This document shows, piece after piece, positions 1 to 8,049 of a stretch of 64,000 nt of DNA. The position numbers and the translations under genes are program-made. Where the stretch lies: contig NZ_JAEACF010000001.1 in assembly GCF_016401385.1 (NCBI RefSeq), forward strand, positions 2,604,001 to 2,668,000, given 5' to 3'. Below the pieces are notes generated by a model, which had not been told where the DNA came from, made no database searches, and saw only the letters and a program-made list of their open reading frames with translations. The stretch is from Fictibacillus halophilus. Lineage in GTDB: Bacteria; Bacillota; Bacilli; Bacillales; Fictibacillaceae. Position 1 is the stretch's first letter, and each line of letters starts with the position of its first letter.

Positions 1-891
1 GCAGGACCGAGAATTGGCGGGTTGCTTAATGCCACTTTTGGTAATGCGGTAGAACTCATTATTTCAATCTTTGCTTTAAAAGCAGGATTGATAAGTGTAG
101 TATTAGCGTCTTTAACAGGTTCTGTACTCGGAAATCTTTTACTAGTTGGAGGTTTGTCATTTTTTATTGGCGGTTTAAAGTATAAACAGCAAAAGTTCAA
201 CGTTTATGATGCACGCCATAACGCGGGTCTATTGATTTTTGCTGTAGTAGTCGCTTTTGTTTTCCCTGAGGTCTTTTCTTATAAACTGAACGACGCCGAT
301 TCACTCACCTTAAGTGTTTGGGTTTCTGTGATCATGATTATTCTTTATGTTGCCGCACTTTTGTTCAAGCTTGTTACTCACCGAGGTGTCTATCAATCAG
401 AACACGACGTGGCTCATGGGGATGAAACGGCAGAATGGAGCAAGTGGAAAGCTCTTATCGTCCTTGCTCTTGCTACTCTCGCTGTTGCTTATGTTTCTGA
501 AAAGCTCGTCCATACGTTTGAAGAAGTAGGAAGAACACTCGGTTGGAGTGAAGTGTTTATCGGAATCATCATCGTTGCGATTGTTGGTAACGCGGCTGAA
601 CATGCTTCAGCGATCATCATGGCTTATAAGAATAAGATGAATGTTGCTGTAGAGATCGCAATCGGCTCAACGCTTCAGATCGCGATGTTTGTCGCTCCCT
701 TGCTCGTATTGGTATCTTTGTTTTTTGAAAAATCAATGGCACTCGTCTTTACGCTTCCTGAACTTGTAGCGATGGTCCTAGCTGTATTCTTAACGATATC
801 ATTAACAAGTGATGGCGATACGAACTGGTTTGAAGGGCTTACCCTTCTTGCAGCCTATTTGATCATGGGAGTTGGTTTTTACCTTTTATAA
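1..891 (+). CDS. cax: Calcium/cation:proton antiporter (CaCA family), 5' end cut by window
   Basis: This is an integral membrane exchanger that moves Ca2+ (or another cation) against protons. The reading frame is open from base 1, so the gene starts upstream; 296 residues are visible and about 55-65 N-terminal residues are missing compared with the usual 350. The two internal repeats of the CaCA fold are both present, each with its acidic cation-binding motif: GNAVE near the left edge and GNAAEHA near 589-609. The protein is almost wholly hydrophobic, with a short acidic and His-containing loop in the middle (around 390-430). The TTG at 22 lies inside the first conserved repeat and is not the start. 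Identification as a Cax/ChaA type exchanger is firm; the ion transported is not shown by sequence. Confidence 0.9.
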   Translation, partial: AGPRIGGLLNATFGNAVELIISIFALKAGLISVVLASLTGSVLGNLLLVGGLSFFIGGLKYKQQKFNVYDARHNAGLLIFAVVVAFVFPEVFSYKLNDADSLTLSVWVSVIMIILYVAALLFKLVTHRGVYQSEHDVAHGDETAEWSKWKALIVLALATLAVAYVSEKLVHTFEEVGRTLGWSEVFIGIIIVAIVGNAAEHASAIIMAYKNKMNVAVEIAIGSTLQIAMFVAPLLVLVSLFFEKSMALVFTLPELVAMVLAVFLTISLTSDGDTNWFEGLTLLAAYLIMGVGFYLL

Positions 892-927
892 AGGCGGCTT
901 TCGTATTCATTGTTGTTTATGAAAATA

Positions 928-1058
928 GTTGATTTCCATTCCAGGTTGCTCGCTTTCCGCGGGGCAGGCGGTGAGCCACATTCGTACGTTTCACTTTTAA
1001 GTGTCTCACCTGCCCGCCTGTCCTAGCCGAGAGTCTCACACCTTACTTTCCAATCAAC
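928..1058 (+). repeat. Palindromic dispersed intergenic repeat, copy A
   Basis: About 131 bp bounded by GTTGATT and AATCAAC. The core reads CTTTCCGCGGGGCAGGCGG then GTGAGCC, a variable middle, and GTGTCTCACCTGCCCGCC, so it can fold into a long hairpin. Four related copies occur at 12312, 32202, 41432 and 48910. Copies A and E share an almost identical middle, including CATTCGTACGTTTCAC. It fills most of the non-coding gap 892-1246. Confidence 0.85.
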
Positions 1059-1130
1059 AGTCAAAGAAGTAAAAAAATTTAAACACCACAAAAAAAGCGT
1101 TGAAAAAAGACGGTAATATATGTTGTAGAA

Positions 1131-1167
1131 CACCAGTGCAGGATATCATCCTCACTGGTTTTTTTAT
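1131..1167 (+). terminator. Rho-independent terminator
   Basis: ACCAGTG pairs with CACTGGT and is followed by a run of seven T. It lies after repeat A and ends transcripts coming from the exchanger gene, or a short RNA that would include the repeat, before the next gene starts. Confidence 0.65.
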
Positions 1168-1246
1168 GTGAAACAAGCAAAATAGGAATAAATATAGGAA
1201 AACTTTGATAAAGTTTACAATAGAGGACAAGTTTAAGGTGGGTGTG

Positions 1247-2272
1247 ATGATGGCGGATTATTTAACGATCGGATCTTTTCCAGTAAAGATGGTTTGGCTA
1301 GCAATCTTAGGATCAGCGTTGATCGCATATGGCATCTTGTATGTAAAAGTAAGAGAAGAACCTGACAAAAAGCAGCTGTTAGACGTATTGAGTAATGGGG
1401 TCGGGATTTTTCTACTGGTTTGGAAGTTTAGTTATGCTTTTCTCCATCCGCTATTAATTCTTAAACATCCGTTAAGTATCTTGTACTTCAATGGAGGAGA
1501 AACAGGTATTGTTCTCGGTATCATCTTTTCAATTCTTTATGTTCTATGGGCTGCAGGAAAACGTGAGCTTGATAGAAGCAGAGTATTTTTTATCGGAATA
1601 TTAGGGTTAACTCTATTTTTCGCCGCGTATTATGGCGCACATTTTGCTTCAACCACCCTTTTTGCTGACGGGTTGATCTCATTGTTCTTTTTGATCTTGT
1701 CGAGCTACTTATATACGAAGGGTTCGTTTGAAATAAGAAAAACTGTTTTGTCTATGTTAGTCACAGCACTCTTCTTTTCCGTTCTAACGAATTCCCCGCT
1801 CGGTGGACAAAAAACGAATAATGAAACAGTAGAGGCGGCATCCTATGGAATCAAAACAGGTGACCGAGCACCAGATTTTGAATTAAAAACGATTGAAGGC
1901 GAAACCGTAAGACTGTCGGATCTTAAAGGTAAGGTCGTGTTCGTAAATCTTTGGGCAACATGGTGTCCACCTTGTCGTGCGGAAATGCCTGAAATGGTAC
2001 GTTTCTATAGAGACCACTCTTCTAAGAAAGTTGAAATCTTAGCTGTAAACTTAACAGACAGTGACTCCGAGAAGGAAGTAAAAAAGTTTGCGCAAGCGTA
2101 CAAGCTGAACTTCCCCGTTTTATTAGATCCAGACGGTAAAGTTGGAAATACGTACAAAACGGTCACGATTCCAACTACTTTTATAATTAATAAAAAGGGA
2201 ATCATCGAGCAAAAACATATCGGCCCGATGAGCTACGAGATGATGGAAGAATTTTATCGATCTGCGAAGTAA
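1247..2272 (+). CDS. Polytopic membrane protein fused to a TlpA/ResA-like thioredoxin domain
   Basis: 341 residues. The first 190 or so residues contain several hydrophobic segments; a TlpA/ResA-type thioredoxin fold follows from about residue 200, with the active site WCPPC at Cys240 and Cys243 and a cis-proline region TIPTTF near the end. The catalytic domain is expected outside the membrane, where it would reduce disulfides or act in cytochrome c or spore-envelope maturation. Start ATG 1247 follows AAGGTGG by 5 bases (ATG 1250 is also possible); the longer TTG frame from 1205 has no ribosome site. The membrane part looks faintly like an Lgt or DsbD-type scaffold but I cannot assign it. The thioredoxin assignment is firm, the physiological partner unknown. 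Confidence 0.8.
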   Translation: MMADYLTIGSFPVKMVWLAILGSALIAYGILYVKVREEPDKKQLLDVLSNGVGIFLLVWKFSYAFLHPLLILKHPLSILYFNGGETGIVLGIIFSILYVLWAAGKRELDRSRVFFIGILGLTLFFAAYYGAHFASTTLFADGLISLFFLILSSYLYTKGSFEIRKTVLSMLVTALFFSVLTNSPLGGQKTNNETVEAASYGIKTGDRAPDFELKTIEGETVRLSDLKGKVVFVNLWATWCPPCRAEMPEMVRFYRDHSSKKVEILAVNLTDSDSEKEVKKFAQAYKLNFPVLLDPDGKVGNTYKTVTIPTTFIINKKGIIEQKHIGPMSYEMMEEFYRSAK

Positions 2273-2290
2273 CAATTTCACATAAAATGA

Positions 2291-2336
2291 AGGATCATTA
2301 GCTATTAGAAGATGCTAATGACCCTTTTTTTATTTC
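2291..2336. terminator. Terminator between convergent genes
   Basis: An imperfect stem GGATCATTAGC / GCTAATGACC is followed by a T run on the plus strand. It separates the TlpA-like gene from the convergent phosphatase gene. Confidence 0.7.
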
Positions 2337-2872
2337 TTTTCGAACAAATAAAGCTTCGCGTTTTCTGGTCTGCCTAACCTCGGACCTTTAAATCCTCTCT
2401 TAATCAGTTCTTTTCTCATAAATAACATGAGTCCACCATGACTTACGATTAGTGCATTTTCTTGGTTCTCTTCTAATATACGGTCGACGATCTTGGAAAC
2501 ACGCATTTCAACATCGGTCCTGCGCTCTAGCTGTGATTTATGGTTAAAGAACCATGCTGTTCGAATGCAAAGAGGATAAAGAATCATTGGAATTTTAATA
2601 TTTCTTTTAAAAAACGGATAGACGGGGATCTCACGAAGATCATCTGTCCTTATCAGGTCACCTCTATAAATTTTCCCTGCTGTATATTCCGCACGACGAA
2701 CTGTACTTGAATAGCATGTATTCCAGTTGATCCCCCCTAGGTCAACGTTAGTTTCTTCCACATCAGACGCTTCGTATTCTTTCAACCACTGATCAAATTC
2801 AGATGGTGTTATCCATTTTTCAGTCGGGTAGCCTCGTTTTACTTTGAAATGACGTACCATTCCTACCTTCAT
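2330..2872 (-). CDS. Histidine phosphatase superfamily protein
   Basis: 180 residues of the phosphoglycerate-mutase-like fold. The N-terminus has VRHF in place of the usual RHG, so the catalytic histidine is kept but the following glycine is Phe. The second half keeps the C-terminal catalytic motif IVSHGG. Such proteins are cytoplasmic phosphatases of mostly unknown substrate. The start is ATG 2872, preceded by GCGGTGATC; it overlaps the stop of the upstream gene as TGATG, so the two genes are translationally coupled. The RHF variant makes normal phosphatase activity less certain. Confidence 0.75.
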   Translation of the reverse strand: MKVGMVRHFKVKRGYPTEKWITPSEFDQWLKEYEASDVEETNVDLGGINWNTCYSSTVRRAEYTAGKIYRGDLIRTDDLREIPVYPFFKRNIKIPMILYPLCIRTAWFFNHKSQLERRTDVEMRVSKIVDRILEENQENALIVSHGGLMLFMRKELIKRGFKGPRLGRPENAKLYLFEKK

Positions 2873-3354
2873 CACTGATCACCGCTTTCTCTTTGTGTAT
2901 GGTGCGTATTTTCTGCGATTTCTTTTAGTGCTCTCGCTCGTCCCACTAGAAAATTCGTCATATACCTTTCTAAGAACAACCAATCTGCTAATCTTCCAAT
3001 CACGCCAAACGGAGACTTATATTGAAAATGATCAACCATGACGGTTCCGTTCTTCTTCTGTTCGAAAGTATGGGTATGCACGAATGAATGGAAAGCACCC
3101 TTTACCATCACATCTACGAACATATGAGGTCTTTCCATCTCAATAATCTTTGCAGTCAATCTTTGTCTCACTCCAAGATGAACGGCTTCCCACGTTACAT
3201 GATCTCCTTTTTCCATATAACCTGACGTTACTCCTCCCACCGCTCTTTCTCCTGTATGCGAAGTTGTTTCAGTATGTATATCTACGTTTCGCGAAAGATC
3301 AAAGCAGACTTCAGCAGAAGCTTGTACAAATTCTCGATGTATAATTGTAGGCAT
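2872..3354 (-). CDS. SRPBCC-fold protein (polyketide cyclase/Coq10-like)
   Basis: 160 residues with the pattern of the START/SRPBCC ligand-binding fold: N-terminal strand with F-x-x-S/A-x-E-V-C-F-D-L, a central antiparallel sheet (VTWEA, VDVMVKGAFHSF) and a long C-terminal helix. These bind hydrophobic ligands; no enzymatic residues can be named. The start is placed at ATG 3354 because the in-frame ATG at 3399 lies inside the terminator of the preceding gene. The stop overlaps the start of the histidine phosphatase gene, so the pair forms a small operon. Confidence 0.7.
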   Translation of the reverse strand: MPTIIHREFVQASAEVCFDLSRNVDIHTETTSHTGERAVGGVTSGYMEKGDHVTWEAVHLGVRQRLTAKIIEMERPHMFVDVMVKGAFHSFVHTHTFEQKKNGTVMVDHFQYKSPFGVIGRLADWLFLERYMTNFLVGRARALKEIAENTHHTQRESGDQ

Positions 3355-3382
3355 ATAATAATGACTCTCTTTCTTATGATGT

Positions 3383-3410
3383 AAAAAACAACACCTCATA
3401 AGATGAGGTG
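3383..3410 (-). terminator. Terminator of the 3430-3741 gene
   Basis: Perfect 8-bp stem CACCTCAT / ATGAGGTG with a 3-base loop, followed on the minus strand by TTGTTTTTT. It lies inside what would be the 5' extension of the SRPBCC gene, which settles that gene's start downstream. Confidence 0.85.
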
Positions 3411-3429
3411 CTCTACAGGATATGATTCT

Positions 3430-3741
3430 TTAACTATTCTCTGTATAGAATGAAATTCCTTCACTGGCATGTTCACTATAAAACGTGAGCAGATCAGGCA
3501 TTGAATGATAACTTCTATAATCTTCCGTCATACCAAACACATCTTTTGTATAAAGCGTTCCGAGTTGTTCTTTCTTATCAAATAGGATTAGCCCGTAAAC
3601 ATCTCTGAACGTAAAGATGATCGGGTAGCCCTTGTGTAAGTCGCTCTTAAACTGCTCCTTGCTGTGAATCGGTCGTAATAATGATTTCTCTGGATAAAGC
3701 GATCCTAAAAACCAAAGCTTCACTCTCTCTTTTATCCCCAT
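3430..3741 (-). CDS. Hypothetical protein, 103 residues
   Basis: Not recognised. From ATG 3741 the product is a soluble, mixed-charge protein starting MGIKERVKLWFLGS and ending in a Ser/Glu-rich tail; the middle (IIFTFRDVYGLILFD) looks like paired beta strands. The start is chosen because GGGGTGA lies 5 bases ahead; a longer frame opens at ATG 3798, directly after the stop of the upstream acetyltransferase gene, but has no good ribosome site. It is probably co-transcribed with that gene and is followed by a clear terminator. Confidence 0.6.
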   Translation of the reverse strand: MGIKERVKLWFLGSLYPEKSLLRPIHSKEQFKSDLHKGYPIIFTFRDVYGLILFDKKEQLGTLYTKDVFGMTEDYRSYHSMPDLLTFYSEHASEGISFYTENS

Positions 3742-3798
3742 ATCCGTCACCCCGCTTATACCATCATATGCGGATGCTGTTATGATGAGTGAAAGCAT

Positions 3799-4236
3799 TT
3801 AAAGGTTTTTTTCCAATACGATTTTATGAAGTCCCTCTTTATTGGTATACGTTTCCATCACATCAAACCCATTTTTTATATTTAATAGTAGCATCCCGCG
3901 CCACTTATTCATCGTTTTCGTTCGAACAACAGAATACCCTTTCGCCTTTAGATACTCATGTTGCTTATTTAATAGCTTTGAAGCTATTCCTTGTACTCTA
4001 TAAGCGGGATCGACCCCACCTAGCCAACTATAATAGGTGCTACGATCGATTTCATAGCCCATTTTATAACCAACTACCTTCTTATGGTGTATGGCTGTAA
4101 AGATCGTTAGCCGATGCTTCAATTTCATATTAACAAGAAGATCGGCGTTTGATGAACCAAAGATTACTTCATGTAGCTGTAGTATTCTCTTCAATGTTTC
4201 CTCTTCTGGTACTCCTTCGAAAAGGATGTATTCCAT
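3799..4236 (-). CDS. GNAT-family N-acetyltransferase
   Basis: 145 residues. The GNAT acetyl-CoA loop motif is visible as VDPAYRVQGIASKLL (R-x-x-G-I-A), followed by the helix and the RTKTMNKWRGMLLLN segment typical of this family, where a conserved Asn/Met region lines the cleft. It should acetylate a small molecule or protein amine with acetyl-CoA in the cytoplasm. ATG 4236 has the excellent site GAGGAGGAAATAAA; the longer frame from 4263 lacks one. It is the first gene of a two-gene unit with the hypothetical gene downstream. Confidence 0.8.
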   Translation of the reverse strand: MEYILFEGVPEEETLKRILQLHEVIFGSSNADLLVNMKLKHRLTIFTAIHHKKVVGYKMGYEIDRSTYYSWLGGVDPAYRVQGIASKLLNKQHEYLKAKGYSVVRTKTMNKWRGMLLLNIKNGFDVMETYTNKEGLHKIVLEKNL

Positions 4237-4271
4237 TTTATTTCCTCCTCTACCCGTGCTCACACTCTAAC

Positions 4272-4318
4272 AAAAAAACTGACCAAAATCTGCAAATAAA
4301 TCTGCTATTTTGGTCAGT
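4272..4318 (-). terminator. Terminator of the putP-like gene
   Basis: Twelve-base stem ACTGACCAAAAT / ATTTTGGTCAGT (4278-4289 with 4307-4318), with a secondary GCAGAT repeat in the loop and a T run on the minus strand. Confidence 0.85.
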
Positions 4319-4332
4319 CCATATCCTCACTA

Positions 4333-5802
4333 TTAACTTACTAATCTTTTCGTTTCTTCAAACTCTTCTTGAATGCTTGCACTTGGTGCTTTAGTCAACA
4401 AGCTAACGACCACGATCGTTATTGTACATGCGATAAAACCAGGAATGATCTCATACACTTCGGCCATAGCCGGAATAAGTTCCCATACGATAACGGTAAC
4501 AGCCCCTACAACGATACCAGCAAAAGCCGACCATTTCGTCATTCTCTTCCAATATAGACTCAGCAAGACGACTGGTCCGAATGCTGCACCAAATCCAGCC
4601 CATGCATAACCAACTAGATTTAAAATCGTTTCACTTGGGTTAACGGCCATCACAAAAGCAATTACAGCTACAGCCAAAACCGCTAGACGCCCTATGAAAA
4701 CAAGCTCTTTATCAGATGCTGAACGTTTGACGAACGCTTTATAAAAATCCTCTGTCAAAGCACTCGATGTTACGAGCAGTTGAGAAGAAATCGTACTCAT
4801 AACTGCTGCTAAGATAGCAGCTAACAAAAAGCCCGTAATGATCGGATGGAACAATACTTCAGATAATAAGATAAATACCGTTTCCGCTTTCTCTTTCCCT
4901 AAAGGAGCACCGGTTTGATTGAAGTAAGCAATTCCGACTAAACCTGTAAACATCGCTCCAACGATAGAGAAAATCATCCAGCCCATTCCGATGCGTCTCG
5001 CGCTCTTCATCTCTTTTACAGACGAGATCGCCATAAAACGAACGATAATGTGCGGCTGTCCGAAGTATCCTAATCCCCATGCTAACAAGGAGATGATACC
5101 GATCAAGCTTGTCCCAGTAAACGCATCGAGCAATGTTGGACTGATGCTTTCAATCTCATTAAACGACGCATCCCATCCACCAACTTTCAAGATGGTAACG
5201 ACGGGAACTAAGATTAATGCTACAAACATAATCGCTCCTTGTACGAAATCGGTGTAGCTTACCGCTAAGAAACCGCCGAATAATGTATAAATAATAACTA
5301 CTCCAGCTGTAAGCAAGATTCCCCACATGTAGTTCAGACCAAATGCTGTCTCAAACAATTGTCCGCCAGCAACCATTCCAGAGGACGTATAAAAAGTAAA
5401 GAAGATTACGATGATCACAGCAGATGTAATTCGCAGAATGCGAGATGTATCTTTAAATCGGTTCTCGAAATAATCCGGAATCGTGATTGAGTTGTTCGCT
5501 ACCTCTGTATACGTTCGTAGACGAGGTGCTACAAATAGCCAGTTTAGATAAGCTCCTGCACACAATCCTACAACGATCCATCCAGCACTCAAACCAGATA
5601 CGTACATGGCACCTGGAAGACCCATCAACAACCAACCGCTCATATCTGATGCACCTGCACTAAGTGCGGTAACAGCTGGTCCAAGATTTCTTCCGCCAAG
5701 CATGTAATCCGTAAGGTTGTCGGTCTTTCGGTACGCATAAAGCCCGATCAGCACCATCCCAATCATGTACACACTAATTGAAAAAATGACTCCATAATCC
5801 AT
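4333..5802 (-). CDS. putP: Sodium/proline symporter (SSS family)
   Basis: 489 residues with about 13 hydrophobic segments. The N-terminal signature YMLGGRNLGP with ALSAGASDMSGWLL and the GYFGQPHIIVRFMA segment are typical of PutP/OpuE-type Na+/solute symporters. It imports proline with Na+, either as nutrient or as osmoprotectant. Start ATG 5802 follows AGGAGGAAAACTGAAT; an extra 15 codons upstream have no ribosome site. There are no proline catabolic genes next to it, so a role like OpuE in osmoprotection cannot be separated from one like PutP in nutrition. It stands alone and has its own terminator. Confidence 0.9.
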   Translation of the reverse strand: MDYGVIFSISVYMIGMVLIGLYAYRKTDNLTDYMLGGRNLGPAVTALSAGASDMSGWLLMGLPGAMYVSGLSAGWIVVGLCAGAYLNWLFVAPRLRTYTEVANNSITIPDYFENRFKDTSRILRITSAVIIVIFFTFYTSSGMVAGGQLFETAFGLNYMWGILLTAGVVIIYTLFGGFLAVSYTDFVQGAIMFVALILVPVVTILKVGGWDASFNEIESISPTLLDAFTGTSLIGIISLLAWGLGYFGQPHIIVRFMAISSVKEMKSARRIGMGWMIFSIVGAMFTGLVGIAYFNQTGAPLGKEKAETVFILLSEVLFHPIITGFLLAAILAAVMSTISSQLLVTSSALTEDFYKAFVKRSASDKELVFIGRLAVLAVAVIAFVMAVNPSETILNLVGYAWAGFGAAFGPVVLLSLYWKRMTKWSAFAGIVVGAVTVIVWELIPAMAEVYEIIPGFIACTITIVVVSLLTKAPSASIQEEFEETKRLVS

Positions 5803-5987
5803 ATTCAGTTTTCCTCCTGCCTTTTCTTGTTGTAAAAACGCTTTCAATATTTTTAAAATTTAAAAAAGGAACATTTTTATTATAAATACATTTTTCGACA
5901 AAAGAAATAGATTTTTTTTGGAAAGGAATCTAGTAATGGAGCTTGTTAGCTGTCAAAACAAGGTGGCATGGCACATAAGGACGTATC

Positions 5988-6092
5988 AATCCAGAAGTTT
6001 TGGTGTTGAATCCAAAAGTTTCTGCATTCAATCCAGAAGTTTTGGTGCTGAATCCACGAGTTTTGGCTATTTATCCACGATTCTGCAACCCT
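5988..6092. repeat. Tandem repeat, five 21-bp units
   Basis: Five consecutive units of exactly 21 bp (5988, 6009, 6030, 6051, 6072) with consensus AATCCAGAAGTTTTGGTGTTG, decaying towards the right. Because the period is a multiple of three it is open in several frames: on the minus strand it would read as a 7-residue repeat like FWIQHQN. No ribosome site supports either short frame. The rest of the gap 5803-6214 holds the putP upstream region and a terminator. Confidence 0.85.
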
Positions 6093-6162
6093 CGACAAAT
6101 TTCGCAGTATGTCGCTAGCCCCTAAACCTCTTACTCGCCATCCCCCACTCCCCTTATACATC

Positions 6163-6206
6163 AAAAAAACTGGTACCCATTCATAAGACGATTGGGCGCC
6201 AGTTTT
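6163..6206. terminator. Terminator after the 6215 gene
   Basis: Stem ACTGGTACCCA / TGGGCGCCAGT with one mismatch (6169-6179 with 6193-6203), flanked by an A run on the left and a T run on the right, so it can work on both strands. Confidence 0.75.
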
Positions 6207-6214
6207 TAATCACT

Positions 6215-6805
6215 TTATAATTTTTTTCGTCTTAAACGTTTGACCTTTACAAATTGATTCGTAAATTGATCCAGCTCTTCGTCTCGGTAGATGTAGAAGA
6301 ACCTATGGTGATGACCATCTTTCATTTCGGCCAGATCACACTTCATATAATGATCCAGTTCCTGTCGTGTCAGTTCGACCGTATACATCTTACCATGACT
6401 CGGAATATCCAGTTGGATCTCTTCTAAAAAATGGAGTTCTTTAAATAAATAAATAGAAGTATCAAGGAGAAATTCACAGATTAAATCTTCTGTTCCAAAG
6501 TAGTGTTGAAAATGTTCGCGTGTAAACGCAATATGAGGTACGTTTCGTTTGTAGGTAGAATAGTCGCCATAAAAAACCAGCTTTGCACGTTTGCTTTGTA
6601 GTTCGTAATGCTTAACAAGGCCATGACCTTTCATTTTTGACACAGCTGTCCGGAAACGGTAGGTATCGCGAGCAGCCAGTTGTTCGGACTTATTTTGAGG
6701 ATGAGATGCTTTCGGTGCATGCTGAGACTGACAGTTGTCTTCAACGAGGTGTCCAATTTTAAACGTGTTTTTCATAAATACGATCGAGAATGATTTCCTT
6801 CTCAT
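6215..6805 (-). CDS. Hypothetical protein, 196 residues
   Basis: Not recognised. The product is soluble and rich in His, Lys and Arg. Features visible are an N-terminal half with RDTYRFRTAVSKMKGHGLVKHYEL, which could be a winged-helix-like segment, a beta-rich middle, a His cluster DGHHHRFF and a basic end VKVKRLRRKKL. ATG 6805 is chosen because GGAGGCG precedes it by 7 bases. It lies 90 bp downstream of yvoF and may be the last gene of the hprK operon, ending at the terminator at 6163-6206. Confidence 0.6.
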   Translation of the reverse strand: MRRKSFSIVFMKNTFKIGHLVEDNCQSQHAPKASHPQNKSEQLAARDTYRFRTAVSKMKGHGLVKHYELQSKRAKLVFYGDYSTYKRNVPHIAFTREHFQHYFGTEDLICEFLLDTSIYLFKELHFLEEIQLDIPSHGKMYTVELTRQELDHYMKCDLAEMKDGHHHRFFYIYRDEELDQFTNQFVKVKRLRRKKL

Positions 6806-6894
6806 AGTATGCGCCTCCAGCTTTCGCTTTTTTGCCTGTTTTAAGTATACGACGAAAAACAAGAAAACCCAAGAGGGGAACTTACGACAAATTT

Positions 6895-7407
6895 CTAGCT
6901 TTCCATTTCCCTCTTCGATCGTTCTTCTTTCGTGTAGATGACCTGCATCGGATTACCACCAACGAAAGATCCTTCTGGGACATTTTTGTGGACGAGCGTT
7001 CCAGCTGATACGATCGCACCGTGACCGATCGTAACGCCTGGGAGGATCGTAGAGTTCGCACCGATCATCACTTCGTCGCCCACGATTACGTCACCCAAAC
7101 GGTATTCTTTTATTAAATATTCATGAGCTAATATCGTTGTATTATAGCCGATCACACAGTTCTTCCCTACTGATATGCGTTCTGGATACATGATGTCCGG
7201 CATGACCATCAACGCGAATGCCGTTCCTTCTCCGACCTTCATCTTTAGAAAAGTACGGTATATCCAATTTTTCATCGGTAAGAATGGCGTGTATCGAGCC
7301 ACTTGTATCGCTATGAAATTCTTAACCACTTTCCAGAACGGAACGGTGTCATACACTTGGTACAACGAGTTTCTTCCTTTAACCGGATAACGCTCAGTAT
7401 TTCGCAA
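6895..7407 (-). CDS. yvoF: Left-handed beta-helix acyltransferase
   Basis: 170 residues. The C-terminal half shows the hexapeptide repeat of LbH acyltransferases: VGKNCVIG, VIVGDEVMIGANSTILPGV, TIGHGAIVSAGTLVHKNV, with the terminal GGNPMQVI. These enzymes O-acetylate sugars or related substrates. The N-terminal third is basic and hydrophobic and may sit at the membrane. The start is TTG 7407, one base after the ppaX stop, with AGGAGAG ahead. Position at the end of hprK-lgt-yvoD-ppaX matches yvoF of Bacillus subtilis, which is the basis for the symbol. The substrate is unknown. Confidence 0.85.
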   Translation of the reverse strand: MRNTERYPVKGRNSLYQVYDTVPFWKVVKNFIAIQVARYTPFLPMKNWIYRTFLKMKVGEGTAFALMVMPDIMYPERISVGKNCVIGYNTTILAHEYLIKEYRLGDVIVGDEVMIGANSTILPGVTIGHGAIVSAGTLVHKNVPEGSFVGGNPMQVIYTKEERSKREMES

Positions 7408-8049
7408 TTATCTCTCTCCTAAAACATCCAGCAAATCCGTCATTTCATTCAGCATGAAGTCTGGATTAAACTGCTGCAAATAATCGTTGCCGCGAATGGT
7501 CCAGGCTACACCAGCCGTTTGTGTGCCAGCGTTCTGTCCTGCAAGAATATCGTACTTGCTGTCGCCTACCATGATCGCTTGTTCTGGTGTTGAACCTAGT
7601 AAGGTTAGTGCTTTTTGAACAGGCTCTGGATCTGGCTTCGCGTTTTTCACGTCATCCAGCGTAACAACCGTTTGAAAAAATTGATCAAGACCAACAAGGC
7701 GTAAGCCCATCTCGACTGTATTTCTCATTTTTGTAGTTACGATACCCAGTTTATAGCCCTTTTTATACAATTCTTCTACCGTTTCAAAAACTCCTTCAAA
7801 CTCTGTAACCAATTCATCATGATGTGAGATGTTATGTTCACGGTATGTTTGGACTAAGTCAGATACTTTTTCTTTATCGAACTGCTCCATCGTCTCAACG
7901 AGCGGCATCCCCATAAACGGCAAGATACTCTCACGATTGTATTGCTCTGGAAAATGCTTATCCAATGTGTATAGAAAAGAAGCGATGATCAGTTCGTTCG
8001 TATTGATTAATGTTCCGTCAAGATCAAATAGTATGGTGTTGCGTTTCAT
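7408..8049 (-). CDS. ppaX: HAD-family pyrophosphatase PpaX
   Basis: 213 residues. HAD motif I is FDLDGTL near the N-terminus (Asp9, Asp11), motif II is the IVTTK threonine, motif III the Lys of NAKPDP, and motif IV GDSKYD. In the hprK operon this enzyme hydrolyses the pyrophosphate released when HprK dephosphorylates Ser46-phosphorylated HPr. The start ATG lies 26 bases inside the end of yvoD with AAAGGAACGACAAC ahead, so it is coupled to yvoD. Operon position and sequence both support the name. Confidence 0.9.
   Translation of the reverse strand: MKRNTILFDLDGTLINTNELIIASFLYTLDKHFPEQYNRESILPFMGMPLVETMEQFDKEKVSDLVQTYREHNISHHDELVTEFEGVFETVEELYKKGYKLGIVTTKMRNTVEMGLRLVGLDQFFQTVVTLDDVKNAKPDPEPVQKALTLLGSTPEQAIMVGDSKYDILAGQNAGTQTAGVAWTIRGNDYLQQFNPDFMLNEMTDLLDVLGER

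Noticed and set aside
3355..3399. N-terminal extension of the SRPBCC protein
   Set aside because: Those codons form the stem and U run of the preceding gene's terminator.
5988..6092. CRISPR array
   Set aside because: Units are directly adjacent with no spacers and no cas genes are in the window.
5918..6164. Short frames across the 21-bp tandem repeat on both strands
   Set aside because: They are open only because the period is a multiple of three; no ribosome site is present.
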